The position numbers were made by a program, and so were the translations under genes. From Rhynchopus euleeides (taxonomy: Eukaryota; Euglenozoa; Diplonemea; Diplonemida; Diplonemidae), in the NCBI GenBank assembly GCA_963210315.1, contig OY723246.1, positions 248,001-312,000 on the forward strand: a stretch of DNA of 64,000 nt, in the 5' to 3' direction. The notes beneath the pieces were generated by a model. It ran no database searches and was not told the DNA's origin. It was given only the letters and a program-made list of their open reading frames with translations. Each line of letters begins with the position of its first letter. Position 1 is the first letter of the stretch. Positions 51,201 through 60,687 of this stretch are shown here, piece after piece.

Positions 51201-52225
51201 GGAACCCCCGTCGGCGCGGCCGTCACCACATCCCCCCAATACAGCCCCACACCATCCGTCATGCACTGCCACACACGCAGCACGCCGCCTGCCTGCTGCA
51301 CCACGATACCCTCCTTGCCGCCCCACGGGGCATCGAAATACTGCACCGACACAGCCCTCCTCGGGTCCGCCACATCCACCACCAGCAGGCGCTTGAAGTA
51401 GTCCGACGCAAACACATAGCTCCCGTGCAGGGCCAGCCCCACCAGATTCAGATCCGCTGAAGGTGTGGCGCAGCAGGTGCTGAGCGCCACGAACACATCC
51501 CCTGATGTGTTGTACACCTCCAGGTCCGCCCCGTCCGCAACGTACAGCACGGCGTCTTCCAGGCGCAGGTCATAGCAGGCGGACTGCGTCTCCTGAAACC
51601 CCAGCAGCACTGGGTCCAGCGGCTTCGACACGTCGAACAGCGACACACCGCCCGATGCATCCCCTGTGCAGACAAACAGGCGGTTGCGCAGGGTGTCCAC
51701 CCGCACCCCCTTGGTCTCGCGTGTGCTGTCGATGTAGAGGTGTCGCACGTAGCGGGGTGCAGTGGGGGACGACACGTCGACTATCGCAAGCCCGTCGTAG
51801 TGGCAGCCCAAATAGAGCGCGTCGTGGTGCTGATCCAGCCGTGCGCACCGAGAAGCCTCGCTGGTTCTCGATGTGGGGATCGTGGCGGAACCAAGAACCT
51901 GTGGCTTGCTGGTGCCGCTGATGCGGACTGCGTCAACTTTATGCGGCTGGGCTGCGTACAGCACACCGTCTGCCTGCGCCAGCACGCTCGCTTCATACTG
52001 GCCTGCCATTTGAGAGGCGATGTGCAGCCCCGACGCATCCACTGTCAGCACGGCAAGCCCGGAGTAGGTGCTCAGGAACACCTCCGCACCGCTAGCGCCC
52101 AGGGTCACATCCCGCGGCGTGGCCCCCAGCCTGTAGTAGGTGTGTTGGTCTAGCAGGGCAGCCCAGCTGACACCGCCGCAGAGCAGCAGCAGCAGCAGCA
52201 CACGAGAAGCAAGCGGGCCCGGCAT
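48218..52225 (-). CDS. Receptor-like protein with LVIVD propeller, Pro/Thr stalk, one membrane segment and two kinase domains
   Basis: 1,335 residues from the ATG at 52225, with signal peptide MPGPLASRVLLLLLLCGGVS. Residues about 23-340 are an ectodomain with LVIVD-type beta-propeller repeats (GLAIVDVSSPTAPRYV, GVSLFDVSKPLDPVLLG). Residues about 345-590 are a VPxTxxPxT stalk. One membrane segment lies at about 598-620 (GLVVGLSLAGLCVCAAAGAV), followed by CRRR. Kinase 1 (about 720-1000) has GSGAYGEV, VALKE, HRDLKGDN, DFG and SPNFMAPE. Kinase 2 (about 1018-1322) has GMGAFGVV, VAVKE, HRDLKADN, DFG and GTPFWMAPE. Both look catalytically complete and most resemble STE/MAP3K kinases. Its intracellular part is nearly identical to that of the gene at 56815-60687. 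Confidence 0.92.
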   Translation of the reverse strand: MPGPLASRVLLLLLLCGGVSWAALLDQHTYYRLGATPRDVTLGASGAEVFLSTYSGLAVLTVDASGLHIASQMAGQYEASVLAQADGVLYAAQPHKVDAVRISGTSKPQVLGSATIPTSRTSEASRCARLDQHHDALYLGCHYDGLAIVDVSSPTAPRYVRHLYIDSTRETKGVRVDTLRNRLFVCTGDASGGVSLFDVSKPLDPVLLGFQETQSACYDLRLEDAVLYVADGADLEVYNTSGDVFVALSTCCATPSADLNLVGLALHGSYVFASDYFKRLLVVDVADPRRAVSVQYFDAPWGGKEGIVVQQAGGVLRVWQCMTDGVGLYWGDVVTAAPTGVPSTAVPTVVPATLAPMTAVPLTPAPATNVPRTDAPETKPPVTSVPATPAPSTKVPLTDVPETKAPATGVPTAVPTEVPATLVPATLAPVTASPATAVPSTDAPETEPPVTVVPATSAPLTPVPLTDAPVTATPATPVPQTGVPSTPSPVTGVPATPAPQTNTPTHAPATPLSPTLAPGTRAPETPAPGPTAAPPLVATAAPLTPAPTATQPPDTEAPVTQVPHTPAPIAAPTPAPATDVPHTRAPATDVMPTPAPDAASSTGLVVGLSLAGLCVCAAAGAVLCRRRMRPQQEEDPKEMTMLSHEACVTLDVYGASSPSRSTAYLDAPASTGTSAFPSSLGTYQALGVAETLVTCMHPTGRGLCVVPQGPQVEGPVDEVYASWRWENHVGSGAYGEVHVGRVSTGRQVALKERVRATCGEAAEARAMLALMQRLQHPHIVEVLDMVYDPQQARLCVLMEYVAGTTLGAYARSLPHRMAEETAAHYVGQVLLALEFLHSHQVVHRDLKGDNVIVTGDGVAKLCDFGTVKDLAAGGGASGWGHSAWGSSDGVTDSRLLNTQVGSPNFMAPEVLQSGVHVARAGTPADVYALGCMASEVLNCGVPPGPQAGNVWAAVMAAPQWPPANLVEGVSAEAGDFVAACTRQSPDDRATASQLLRHAFVTGAAGHTAPAVPPAAVWLTEEEMLAGERVRPALGMGAFGVVHRVRVPGGGGAVPVREVAVKEMFLGASHTAKVRQRAEQEFQLMRSLRHPHIVQYLGHRWPDASTLEIYMECMPGGSVKAAVRAAQTQSQPQPHTRGLPIDTVKAYTRQVLLGLAYLHTGEAGRAPVAHRDLKADNLLLAGDGTVKIADFGCSKLFGVDAESERDGVTYGADGAKTCVGTPFWMAPEVLQQRHDASGAYGTRCDIWSLGCTVVEMLGTVPWRTATAEPAHQTVQRILESTDGPPLPADTPHDTAAFVRRCCVRDPAARPPATALLHDLMVLGADPSAPCPLEPLL

Positions 52226-55200
52226 TCACAAGGCAGGGGTGGGCGGCTCACGGCATGGTGGGGTGTGCTGCAGGGTGGTGGTGGTGGGTTGGGTGTGGGT
52301 GGGAGGGGTTGGGAAGTATGGGGCGTGATGGTGTGGCACTCCCACCCACTTTTGTGGGTGGGGGAAAAGTGGCACCCGCTGGAGCGTGTTGCTGAAGTGG
52401 GTTTGCCATGCATCGTCAGATGGGAAGCCGGGCGTCTGTTTCTCCGGATTGGAGGAGCGGGCGGCGGGTGGGAGGGTGATACTGAGGCCATGCCAGCTCC
52501 GAGCCGACCCAGCTGCATCCGAAAGAAGGTGCCCCCTCCTCCCCCCACCACACCACACTCCTACACCCTCTCTGACTTTTCGCCAGCTGATGCCGTTGCG
52601 TTTGAAGAACGCGCCAATAAACAACGGAACGGTCGTCAAAAAAAATCAAAAATAACGGAATTTCAGAAGTCCCCCCCCCCCCCCCAGAGGGGGCGAAGCA
52701 ACGGGGCACCCCCAACACGATGATAAAAAATCGCACGATTCGGCGTTGCCGCAGTTCTTCGGCTTTTGCGCCACCAGGGCAGAGACCCCCCCCCCCCCTT
52801 CAGTTGGACGCAGTGCAGTGCAGGGTGATTTTCTGGAGAAGATCAAGGGTGTCTTCGCTACGCCTGCCGAAGAGGGGGTGTATTTTCAACGATTGCCAGC
52901 CATCCTCTTTGCAGCAGCATGGTGAGGCCCGTCTCTCGGGATCCTCTGGCCACGCTCTCTCTTGATGATATTTGTTTTTTGAACAGACTTGCCGAATAGC
53001 GAATGTCCCACCCCTGAAGACGCAAAAACAACCCCCCCCCCCAACCTCTCTCCGCCCTTCCCCCCTCACCCTTCTTTCACTCGAGTTGCGGATAGGTTCC
53101 GCAACCCAGTGAGGCTCGCTGGGGGGCGATTGGACTGTGTGATGTGGCAGTCCGCCGTGTGTGTGTGTGGGGACAAATGCTGTCCTGGTTGAGAGGGGGG
53201 CAGACAGACGTGAAGCTTGATGCGATCACCAGTGTGTGCAGGCAAACTCTCTCCCCAGCCCAGCCTTGTCGGGGCGCAGCGATTCAAACCCCTGCCCAAC
53301 CCGGTTCTGTTGGAAGAAGCGTTGTTCTCGCATTTGACGTGGGGTGGTCTTCAGATGCCTCAGGAAAGTTCATCCGGTGCAGCATGCATTTTCACATTTC
53401 CTTTTCCGCGGGATTCGGGGTATTTTTTTTTGGTAGAACGCGCAAATCACCCGCTCGCTCGGGCGAGAAGTGTGTTCAGTTTGTTCTCGCATTTGACGTG
53501 GGGCGGCCTTCAGGTGCCTCAAGAAAGTTCATCCGGTGCAGCAAACGAAACGACCACAGCCTTTTCAAAAGAAGGGGATGGCTGTGGGGCACCACTCCAA
53601 AAATCGACCCACAACGAGCAGTTCAGGGATGAACAAAATCATGGGATTTTCTGCAATTCAGAAGGATGAACTAAACCTCGGTTCAGAGCGAGGAAGCGAA
53701 CCTCTCGTTTTACATTCGTTCCTGCTATATTCTTTATTGGCAGAACGCGCAGATCCCGACTAGGGAGAGTAGTGTGGCAGGCCTGGGAGTGCGACTGCGC
53801 TTTGCTCTGTACCTTTTTTTGTTCCCGTTTATTTTCTTTCTGAATTTTGACGTTCTGTCCGCCCCCAACACCCCTGCCCAAGGCCGTCAATGCGCAAGGT
53901 GTTGCGAGTGAGGAGCACAAGGTAACCCCCCACCTGCATTGATATGAAGTGCTGGAAGAAAAAAGGAAGTTGCCTGTTGCAGCAATGTGGATCGTGCTTC
54001 TCCGCATCTTGTTACCCCACCTGCCTTGCTGCAGCGCACCCCAGGGGCGGGACGACATGGTTTCCCACTGGTGCCCCTGGGCGGCACGATTTACAACAAG
54101 CAAACAAAGGCGGTGCAGAGAATCGAATACAGCGTGTCCGAAAAGCCACCTCCAGGAGCAAAACCGCCCAGTCGGCGGTTCATGATGGCGCATTGCTGTC
54201 AAGAGGATGATTGTGTCTTGGTTGGTGAATGTACGTTATAGACGAGCTCCGCACACAAAACCACCGAAGTCATGTGAGGAATGTGGCGAGTGACGCACAC
54301 ATCCGCTGGGCTGGACGTGGTGAGTGTGTGCGGGAAACTGAGGCAAAAGAAAAGGCAAAAGGATAGATGGCTTCGATCTGTGGCAACCAGTGCCAGTGTG
54401 ACGCCTTCTTTGGAGCTCGCGTTTCTCCACTTCAGAACGAAGAACCCTCTCTCGGTGCAAAATAAACATGCAAATTGTCACTGTGCTTGGATCTGATTCC
54501 GTTTCCTTGTTGCGTTGACGCTTCCACACTCCCACACCTGCCGAAGGATGGGTGAGGAGCACAAGGGCACGAACAAGCATGTGGCACTTTCCACCCACGT
54601 TGAGGTGTGCTGAAAAACGAATCGGGGTCGATCACAATCAAAAGCCCCGATGAGTTCTGTTGATCGGGCAGGGGTAGTTTTTTTCTTGGCAGAAGACAAG
54701 AATCCTTGAAGGAGGGGGTGGGGGTGGGGACATCAGCAACAACACACTCTTCTCTTCTCCAGTTTCGTTTGTTATGTGGTGCGTTGGCGCGTGCACACAC
54801 CCGTGAGACACGCCATCGGCCTGGCTGTGGCGTGTCAGATTCTGCTTGCAGAATTGACTTCGACAAATCGGAACTCGCACGCCCTGCCGGGTGGGTGGCT
54901 GAGACACAGGCAGAGTACTGCTGGCAAAGGCAGCGTTGCGGGGGGGCGGGGGGGACGACAAACAATTTGTGCCCTGCTGGATCAAAAGAGGCGACAGCAG
55001 CAAAACGTGATGCCACACCAAAATCAAATTTTGAAGGGGGGAGATGTATCTGAGAATGCACGTGATGAACACAAACATTAGGATTATTGCCGAGTGTACG
55101 GCACCCACCGAACTATGATGCTATCGCCTCCAGGACGCAATCGCGAAGTGTTTCGGAGAGAACTTCTTTTGTGCGTCGCGACAAGACCACATACACTGCG

Positions 55201-56814
55201 CATGCAGGGGTTGCCGGGGGGCGACACGCGGAGACTGCCACCTACCCCAACACCTCCAAGACAAGTCCTCTCTCCACTGTGCGCTCAACAAAAAGTAGTC
55301 CTGAACTGTTCTCCCACAGTTGCTGAACAGGGCGTCTACAATGAAGCGAGGGGTTCAATTTTCCTCACCCCATTCAACAAAAAGACTTGGATTTGCGTCA
55401 TGATGTGCGCACGGGCGGCGCCGACGAGCCCTACGAGAACAGGGGAGGTGCGCAGGGATACCGAAGTACTTTTTAACCCAAAGCCAGTTGACCTGCCAGC
55501 AATATTGAGCAGATGTATGCCCATGCACCAAATACACGGTGAGAAGAAAAACCAGCCCCCACAACCCCCTCGCCCTGTGCGAAGGCGGGGTGCGGAGACA
55601 GGTGGGTGGGTGAGTCCTGGCAAAGTAACAGTCCCTCACACACTGAGCATGTCAGCATCCGACTGCACCGAATATGACTCACTTGTCACACGCAGGGAAG
55701 GACCAGGCCAGATAAAGGAAGTGGCTGGCGATCTCACCGGGCCAAGATGGCGGCCTCAATCAGAGGAGATCCTCTGATCAACACTCACAACGGTGCAGCG
55801 GGAGGTGGGTGGGGGAAGGGAGGCATTGGATGGCGCTGCCCTGCACCGGGATCGTACGGCGGAGAAAGAGATAACGCACGAGACTGATTGAAGAATGACA
55901 GATACGGACACGTCGGTTGGAGCGGCACACAGTGCATTGGTTTCGATGTCCACGAGATAATCACGAGGACCCACCACACATGGTTTGGGACAGCACAAGC
56001 TCAACACCACCAGGCACTGTTTGGACTAGCAAAATAACACGACTCAACAACCCTTCATGTTTCAAAAATACAGCAAACCGAAGCGATACCTCGCTGTCGT
56101 TGTTTCACAAAGCGCCGTCCACTGTCTTATTGACAGGAGGTCCTGCTGCGGCAAGAAACCACACAATTCATCATGCGGTTTGACGGTACAGAGCTTGAGG
56201 ATGTATGTCCCTTGCAGCTGCCTTACGGAGGAATAGTGTGATGCGGTGCCGCGCCGAGTTTGTTCGCAGGGAAGCCAAGCAGGAGAGCAGAAGGAGGATG
56301 GAACGAAGACAGACGGGGCTGAGGGGGCGGGGTAGGTCAGCAGCATCACAGCGGACTGGCACAGGGATCCGGCCCCTGTTGGGGGATGCCGAGAGAGCAC
56401 GGCGGGGCAAACAGAAGTCAACTCCTATGCGGTGGAAGATGTTCTTGTGGCGCAAAGGTCTTCCCTGCTGTAGTCGGGGGGTTTCGAAGTCAGCCGACGG
56501 CTCGGAATGCAGTCAGACCCGCTACGCGTTGTGCGACACTTCCTGGGGTTCCTGGAAGAGGTTTGGTGAGGTTTTGCGCTGTTGAAGAAGTGCCCAGCAG
56601 GCTGGAAAGCAGCGCACAAACTTGCAGTGGGAAGGCATCGCCACTATGCTGTTGGGGACAGAAGTAATGACAGCGACACGAAGAGGCGCTGCTCAGCATG
56701 CGGATGCAGCCAGGATCATTCCGTGGCCAGCGTTGCATGTCCAAACAGACCGCAGTCTGGCGGGTGTCAGCGGAGGAGGGCGTCTCAGGACACGCAGCAG
56801 GTGGGTGGGAGCCA
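52226..56814. other. 4.6-kb intergenic region between the two kinase genes
   Basis: No supported gene. A 60-bp direct repeat occurs at 53324-53384 and 53483-53543 (starting GTTCTCGCATTTGACGTGGG). The phrase AGAACGCGCA recurs at about 53436 and 53743. Near 56670-56740 one plus-strand frame shows a CSACGCSQDHSVASVAC zinc-knuckle-like motif, possibly the decayed 3' end of a transposase. Long poly-C tracts occur at about 52670 and 52788. Confidence 0.45.
53324..53543. repeat. 60-bp direct repeat, 159 bp apart
   Basis: Two copies with over 90 percent apparent identity, from GTTCTCGCATTTGACGTGGG to TTCATCCGGTGCAGCA. They flank a spacer that contains a T-tract and AGAACGCGCAAATC. Function unknown; possibly a dispersed repeat or terminal duplication. 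Confidence 0.7.
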
Positions 56815-59800
56815 TCACAGGAGGGGCTCGGGCTCGGGCAGGAGCATGTCAGCACCGAGCACCATGAGGTCGTGCAGCAGGGCTGTGGCGGGTGGGCGTG
56901 CTGCAGGGTCGCGCACGCAGCACCTGCGGACGAAGGCGGCTGTGTCGTGGGGTGTGTCTGCGGGCAGGGGCGGCCCGTCCGTGCTTTCGAGGATGCGCTG
57001 CACCGTCTGGTGTGCTGGCTCTGCAGTGGCGGTGCGCCACGGCACCGTGCCCAGCATCTCGACCACCGTGCATCCGAGGGACCAGATGTCGCAGCGCGTG
57101 CCGTAGGCGCCGGACGCGTCGTGGCGCTGCTGAAGCACCTCTGGTGCCATCCAGAAGGGTGTGCCCACGCACGTCTTCGCCCCGTCCGCCCCGTAGGTCA
57201 CCCCGTCCCGCTCCGACTCGGCATCCACACCGAACAGCTTGCTGCATCCGAAGTCGGCGATCTTGACGGTCCCGTCACCCGCAAGCAGCAGGTTGTCCGC
57301 CTTCAGGTCCCGGTGTGCCACAGGTGCACGCCCTGCCTCACCTGTGTGCAGGTAGGCCAGCCCCAGCAGCACCTGCCGTGTGTACGCCTTCACGGTGTCG
57401 ATGGGCAGCCCGCGTGTCTGTGGCTGTGACTGTGCCTGCGCGGCACGCACCGCTGCCTTCACAGAACCGCCAGGCATGTACTCCATGTAAATCTCGAGGG
57501 TCGACGCATCCGGCCACCTGTGCCCCAGGTACTGCACGATGTGCGGGTGTCGCAGCGACCGCATCAGCTGGAACTCCTGCTCCGCACGCTGCCGCACCTT
57601 CGCTGTGTGCGAGGCACCTAGGAACATCTCCTTCACCGCCACCTCGCGCACAGGCACCGCACCTCCACCACCAGGCACACGCACACGGTGCACCACCCCA
57701 AACGCGCCCATCCCCAGTGCAGGACGCACGCGCTCGCCCGCAAGCATCTCCTCCTCCGTCAGCCACACGGCAGCGGGCGGCACAGCAGGAGCCGTGTGGC
57801 CTGCCGCCCCCGTGACAAAGGCGTGCCGCAGCAGCTGTGATGCCGTCGCACGGTCATCGGGGCTCTGCCGCGTGCAGGCTGCGACGAAGTCACCCGCCTC
57901 CGCAGACACACCCTCCACAAGGTTTGCGGGCGGCCACTGCGGGGCCGCCATCACTGCCGCCCACACGTTCCCTGCCTGCGGCCCGGGCGGGACCCCGCAG
58001 TTCAGCACCTCCGACGCCATGCACCCGAGGGCGTACACGTCTGCAGGTGTGCCGGCACGTGCCACGTGCACCCCGCTCTGCAGCACCTCCGGAGCCATGA
58101 AGTTCGGGCTCCCCACCTGCGTGTTCAGCAGGCGCGAGTCCGTCACCCCGTCGCTGCTGCCCCACGCGCTCGCACCCCCGCCTGCCGCCAGGTCCTTCAC
58201 AGTCCCGAAGTCGCACAGCTTCGCCACCCCGTCACCCGTCACAATCACGTTGTCCCCCTTCAGGTCGCGGTGCACCACCTGGTGGCTGTGCAGGAACTCC
58301 AACGCCAGCAGCACCTGCCCCACGTAGTGTGCCGCCGTCTCCTCCGCCATCCTGTGCGGCAGGCTGCGTGCGTACGCACCCAGCGTCGTCCCCGCCACGT
58401 ACTCCATCAGCACACACAGCCGTGCCTGCTGCGGGTCGTACACCATGTCCAGCACCTCGACGATGTGTGGGTGCTGCAGCCGCTGCATCAGCGCCAGCAT
58501 CGCACGTGCCTCTGCAGCCTCCCCGCACGTCGCACGCACACGCTCCTTCAGTGCCACCTGCCGACCCGTCGACACACGCCCCACATGCACCTCCCCGTAC
58601 GCACCGCTGCCGACGTGGTTTTCCCAGCGCCACGACGCGTACACCTCGTCCACAGGTCCCTCCACCTGCGGCCCCTGTGGCACCACGCACACCGTCGCAG
58701 TGGTTGTTGTATGGAGGACTGTGTTCACTACCGTTTGCTGTATCGATGTCCTGGGGACGTGCCAGGACTCAGCACTGGCCTCTAGCGCTGTCGGCAGTGC
58801 CTCGGGCGAGCTGGCCGCTGCTGTCAGCAGCATCGTCCCTTGTGTCACGATGCCCTCCAGACACTGCTCGTGCAGGCTGGGGCTGGCAGGGAAGGCCTGG
58901 GGCGACCCGAGCATGGACATCTCCTTCGTAGTGTCGTCCTCACCTTGCGGCCTGCGCCGCCTGCACAGCACGGCCCCTGCCGCAGCACATACGCACAGGC
59001 CTGCCAGCGACAGGCCCACAACCAGCCCTGTGCTGCTGGCTGCGTCAGGTGCAGGTGTCGGCATCACGTCTGTTGCGGGCGCCCGTGTGTGCGGCACATC
59101 TGTCGCAGGTGCCGGCGTGGGTGCGGCTATGGGTGCAGGTGTGTGCGGCACCTGTGTCACAGGCGCCTCCGTGTCAGGTGGCTGCGTCGCTGTGGGTGCA
59201 GGCGTGAGGGGTGCTGCTGTCGCCACCAACGGAGGTGCCGCCGTGGGGCCTGGTGCAGGTGTCTCGGGTGCACGCGTCCCCGGTGCCAGTGTCGGTGACA
59301 GTGGTGTTGCCGGTGCATGTGTCGGAGTGTTGGTCTGCGGTGCAGGTGTGGCTGGCACCCCCGTCACCGGTGACGGCGTCGATGGCACACCTGTCTGTGG
59401 CACAGGCGTTGCAGGCGTCGCTGTCACTGGCGCATCCGTCAGTGGCACTGGGGTCAAGGGTGCAGACGTCGCAGGGACCACCGTCACTGGCGGCTCCGTT
59501 TCCGGAGGGTCCGTCAGCGGCACTTTCGTCGCGGGTGCGGGCGTCGACGGCACTGCAGTCACAGGAGATGCAGTCAGAGGCACCAGCGTCGTCGGCACAG
59601 CTGTCGGCCCGGCTGTCACAGGGGCTTTCGTTTCCGGCGTAAGTGTCGCCGGCACCACTGTCGGCACAGCTGTCGGCTCAGCCTGCATGCTGTAGATACG
59701 GACCACACCGACAGCGGCAGTGACGAGGTACGACCCGCTCGCAGTAAGCGTTTCCACCTCCGTGTCCCGATCCAGCTTAGTCCAATATATACTTGACACC

Positions 59801-60687
59801 TCCACCACTTCTCCGGACGTCTGGTTGATGTCAAACAGATCCAGCTGTTTGTACGACGCATCGAGCAAGAATGCCCGCCTCCTTGTTGCCGCTGGGATCT
59901 GCAGATACCCAACGTCCCCAGCAACCCCGAGCTGTGCTAACGGCACCCCCCCATACCACACCCACCGCTTGTCGGCAAACCCCTCGCCGTACTGCAGCAG
60001 CACCTGCGACGCCGGCAAGAAGCTCAGCCAGTGCGTTTTGTCAAACGAAGTCACCAGGTTCTGCTGCTTTATGGGGTTCCTCGGGCTGCCCATATCCCAC
60101 GACACGACGCTGTCGCCCACCGCGACATACACAGTCTGCTTGCTATCCGCCGTGATCTTCTCACACGCCGTGAGCAGCTGCACCAGGGACATCAGGGTAC
60201 CCGCAGTTGCATTCCAGACGTAAAGATCCTTCTCGCAGCACAGCACGAAGCAGGAGGGCAGCGTCGGGTGCTGCGCGAAGTCTGAACACTCCTTCCCCAC
60301 GGTGCCAGGAATGTCAGCACCCACACTGTACGACGGTGCCCCGACACGGGGTGCCTGCACCGTGGCCATGCCAACCCCAGCTGCGCCGCTGCGCATCACA
60401 CGGATCACCCCGTCATCGGCAGCGTCAAATTTCATCAGCGCGCGCAGAACACCCGCAAGTGGAAGCTCCCAAGACTGCACCTTTCCCGGGAGAGCAACCG
60501 CCTCCAGCACGGCGGTGTCCCACAGGAACATGGTGTCGTCCCGCAGCAGCACCCCTGGTGTCTGCCCCCCTGCGGTGGAGGGGCCCTGCCACAGCCCGAG
60601 GTCGGTCGGCTCCGGCGGCACCGACAGCACATAGGAGCAGGGCAGGAGAAGGAGCAGTGCACGCATCGTGCACTGCAGCTGCCGCAT
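56815..60687 (-). CDS. Second double-kinase receptor-like protein, different ectodomain
   Basis: 1,290 residues from the ATG at 60687 (MRQLQCTMRALLLLLPCSYV); ATG 60666 is an alternative giving a shorter signal peptide. Residues about 25-330 form an ectodomain of beta-propeller type (ECSDFAQHPTLPSCFVLCCE, LYVWNATAGTL, RRAFLLDASYKQLDLFDI). It shows no clear identity with the ectodomain of the gene at 48218-52225. A Pro/Thr stalk follows, then one membrane segment (about 549-572) and two STE-type kinase domains with all catalytic motifs (HRDLKGDN and HRDLKADN, DFG twice, FMAPE and WMAPE). From the middle of the stalk to about ten residues before the end it is almost identical to the first receptor. 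The exceptions are a replaced 70-residue juxtamembrane segment and a few small indels. This implies recent duplication or gene conversion. Confidence 0.92.
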   Translation of the reverse strand: MRQLQCTMRALLLLLPCSYVLSVPPEPTDLGLWQGPSTAGGQTPGVLLRDDTMFLWDTAVLEAVALPGKVQSWELPLAGVLRALMKFDAADDGVIRVMRSGAAGVGMATVQAPRVGAPSYSVGADIPGTVGKECSDFAQHPTLPSCFVLCCEKDLYVWNATAGTLMSLVQLLTACEKITADSKQTVYVAVGDSVVSWDMGSPRNPIKQQNLVTSFDKTHWLSFLPASQVLLQYGEGFADKRWVWYGGVPLAQLGVAGDVGYLQIPAATRRRAFLLDASYKQLDLFDINQTSGEVVEVSSIYWTKLDRDTEVETLTASGSYLVTAAVGVVRIYSMQAEPTAVPTVVPATLTPETKAPVTAGPTAVPTTLVPLTASPVTAVPSTPAPATKVPLTDPPETEPPVTVVPATSAPLTPVPLTDAPVTATPATPVPQTGVPSTPSPVTGVPATPAPQTNTPTHAPATPLSPTLAPGTRAPETPAPGPTAAPPLVATAAPLTPAPTATQPPDTEAPVTQVPHTPAPIAAPTPAPATDVPHTRAPATDVMPTPAPDAASSTGLVVGLSLAGLCVCAAAGAVLCRRRRPQGEDDTTKEMSMLGSPQAFPASPSLHEQCLEGIVTQGTMLLTAAASSPEALPTALEASAESWHVPRTSIQQTVVNTVLHTTTTATVCVVPQGPQVEGPVDEVYASWRWENHVGSGAYGEVHVGRVSTGRQVALKERVRATCGEAAEARAMLALMQRLQHPHIVEVLDMVYDPQQARLCVLMEYVAGTTLGAYARSLPHRMAEETAAHYVGQVLLALEFLHSHQVVHRDLKGDNVIVTGDGVAKLCDFGTVKDLAAGGGASAWGSSDGVTDSRLLNTQVGSPNFMAPEVLQSGVHVARAGTPADVYALGCMASEVLNCGVPPGPQAGNVWAAVMAAPQWPPANLVEGVSAEAGDFVAACTRQSPDDRATASQLLRHAFVTGAAGHTAPAVPPAAVWLTEEEMLAGERVRPALGMGAFGVVHRVRVPGGGGAVPVREVAVKEMFLGASHTAKVRQRAEQEFQLMRSLRHPHIVQYLGHRWPDASTLEIYMEYMPGGSVKAAVRAAQAQSQPQTRGLPIDTVKAYTRQVLLGLAYLHTGEAGRAPVAHRDLKADNLLLAGDGTVKIADFGCSKLFGVDAESERDGVTYGADGAKTCVGTPFWMAPEVLQQRHDASGAYGTRCDIWSLGCTVVEMLGTVPWRTATAEPAHQTVQRILESTDGPPLPADTPHDTAAFVRRCCVRDPAARPPATALLHDLMVLGADMLLPEPEPLL

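Noticed and set aside
50280-51401. Plus-strand Gly/Val/Thr-rich frame opposite the kinase-receptor stalk (and its twin at 58445-59695)
   Set aside because: Pure repeat translation antisense to the Pro/Thr stalk, with no domain features. The minus frame is clearly coding.
56582-56760. Zinc-knuckle-like CSACGCSQDHSVASVAC in a plus-strand frame beyond the second kinase gene
   Set aside because: Spacing does not fit the CCHC knuckles of the transposases here, the frame runs into the antisense of the kinase gene, and no DDE or other domain lies upstream. At most it is a relic.
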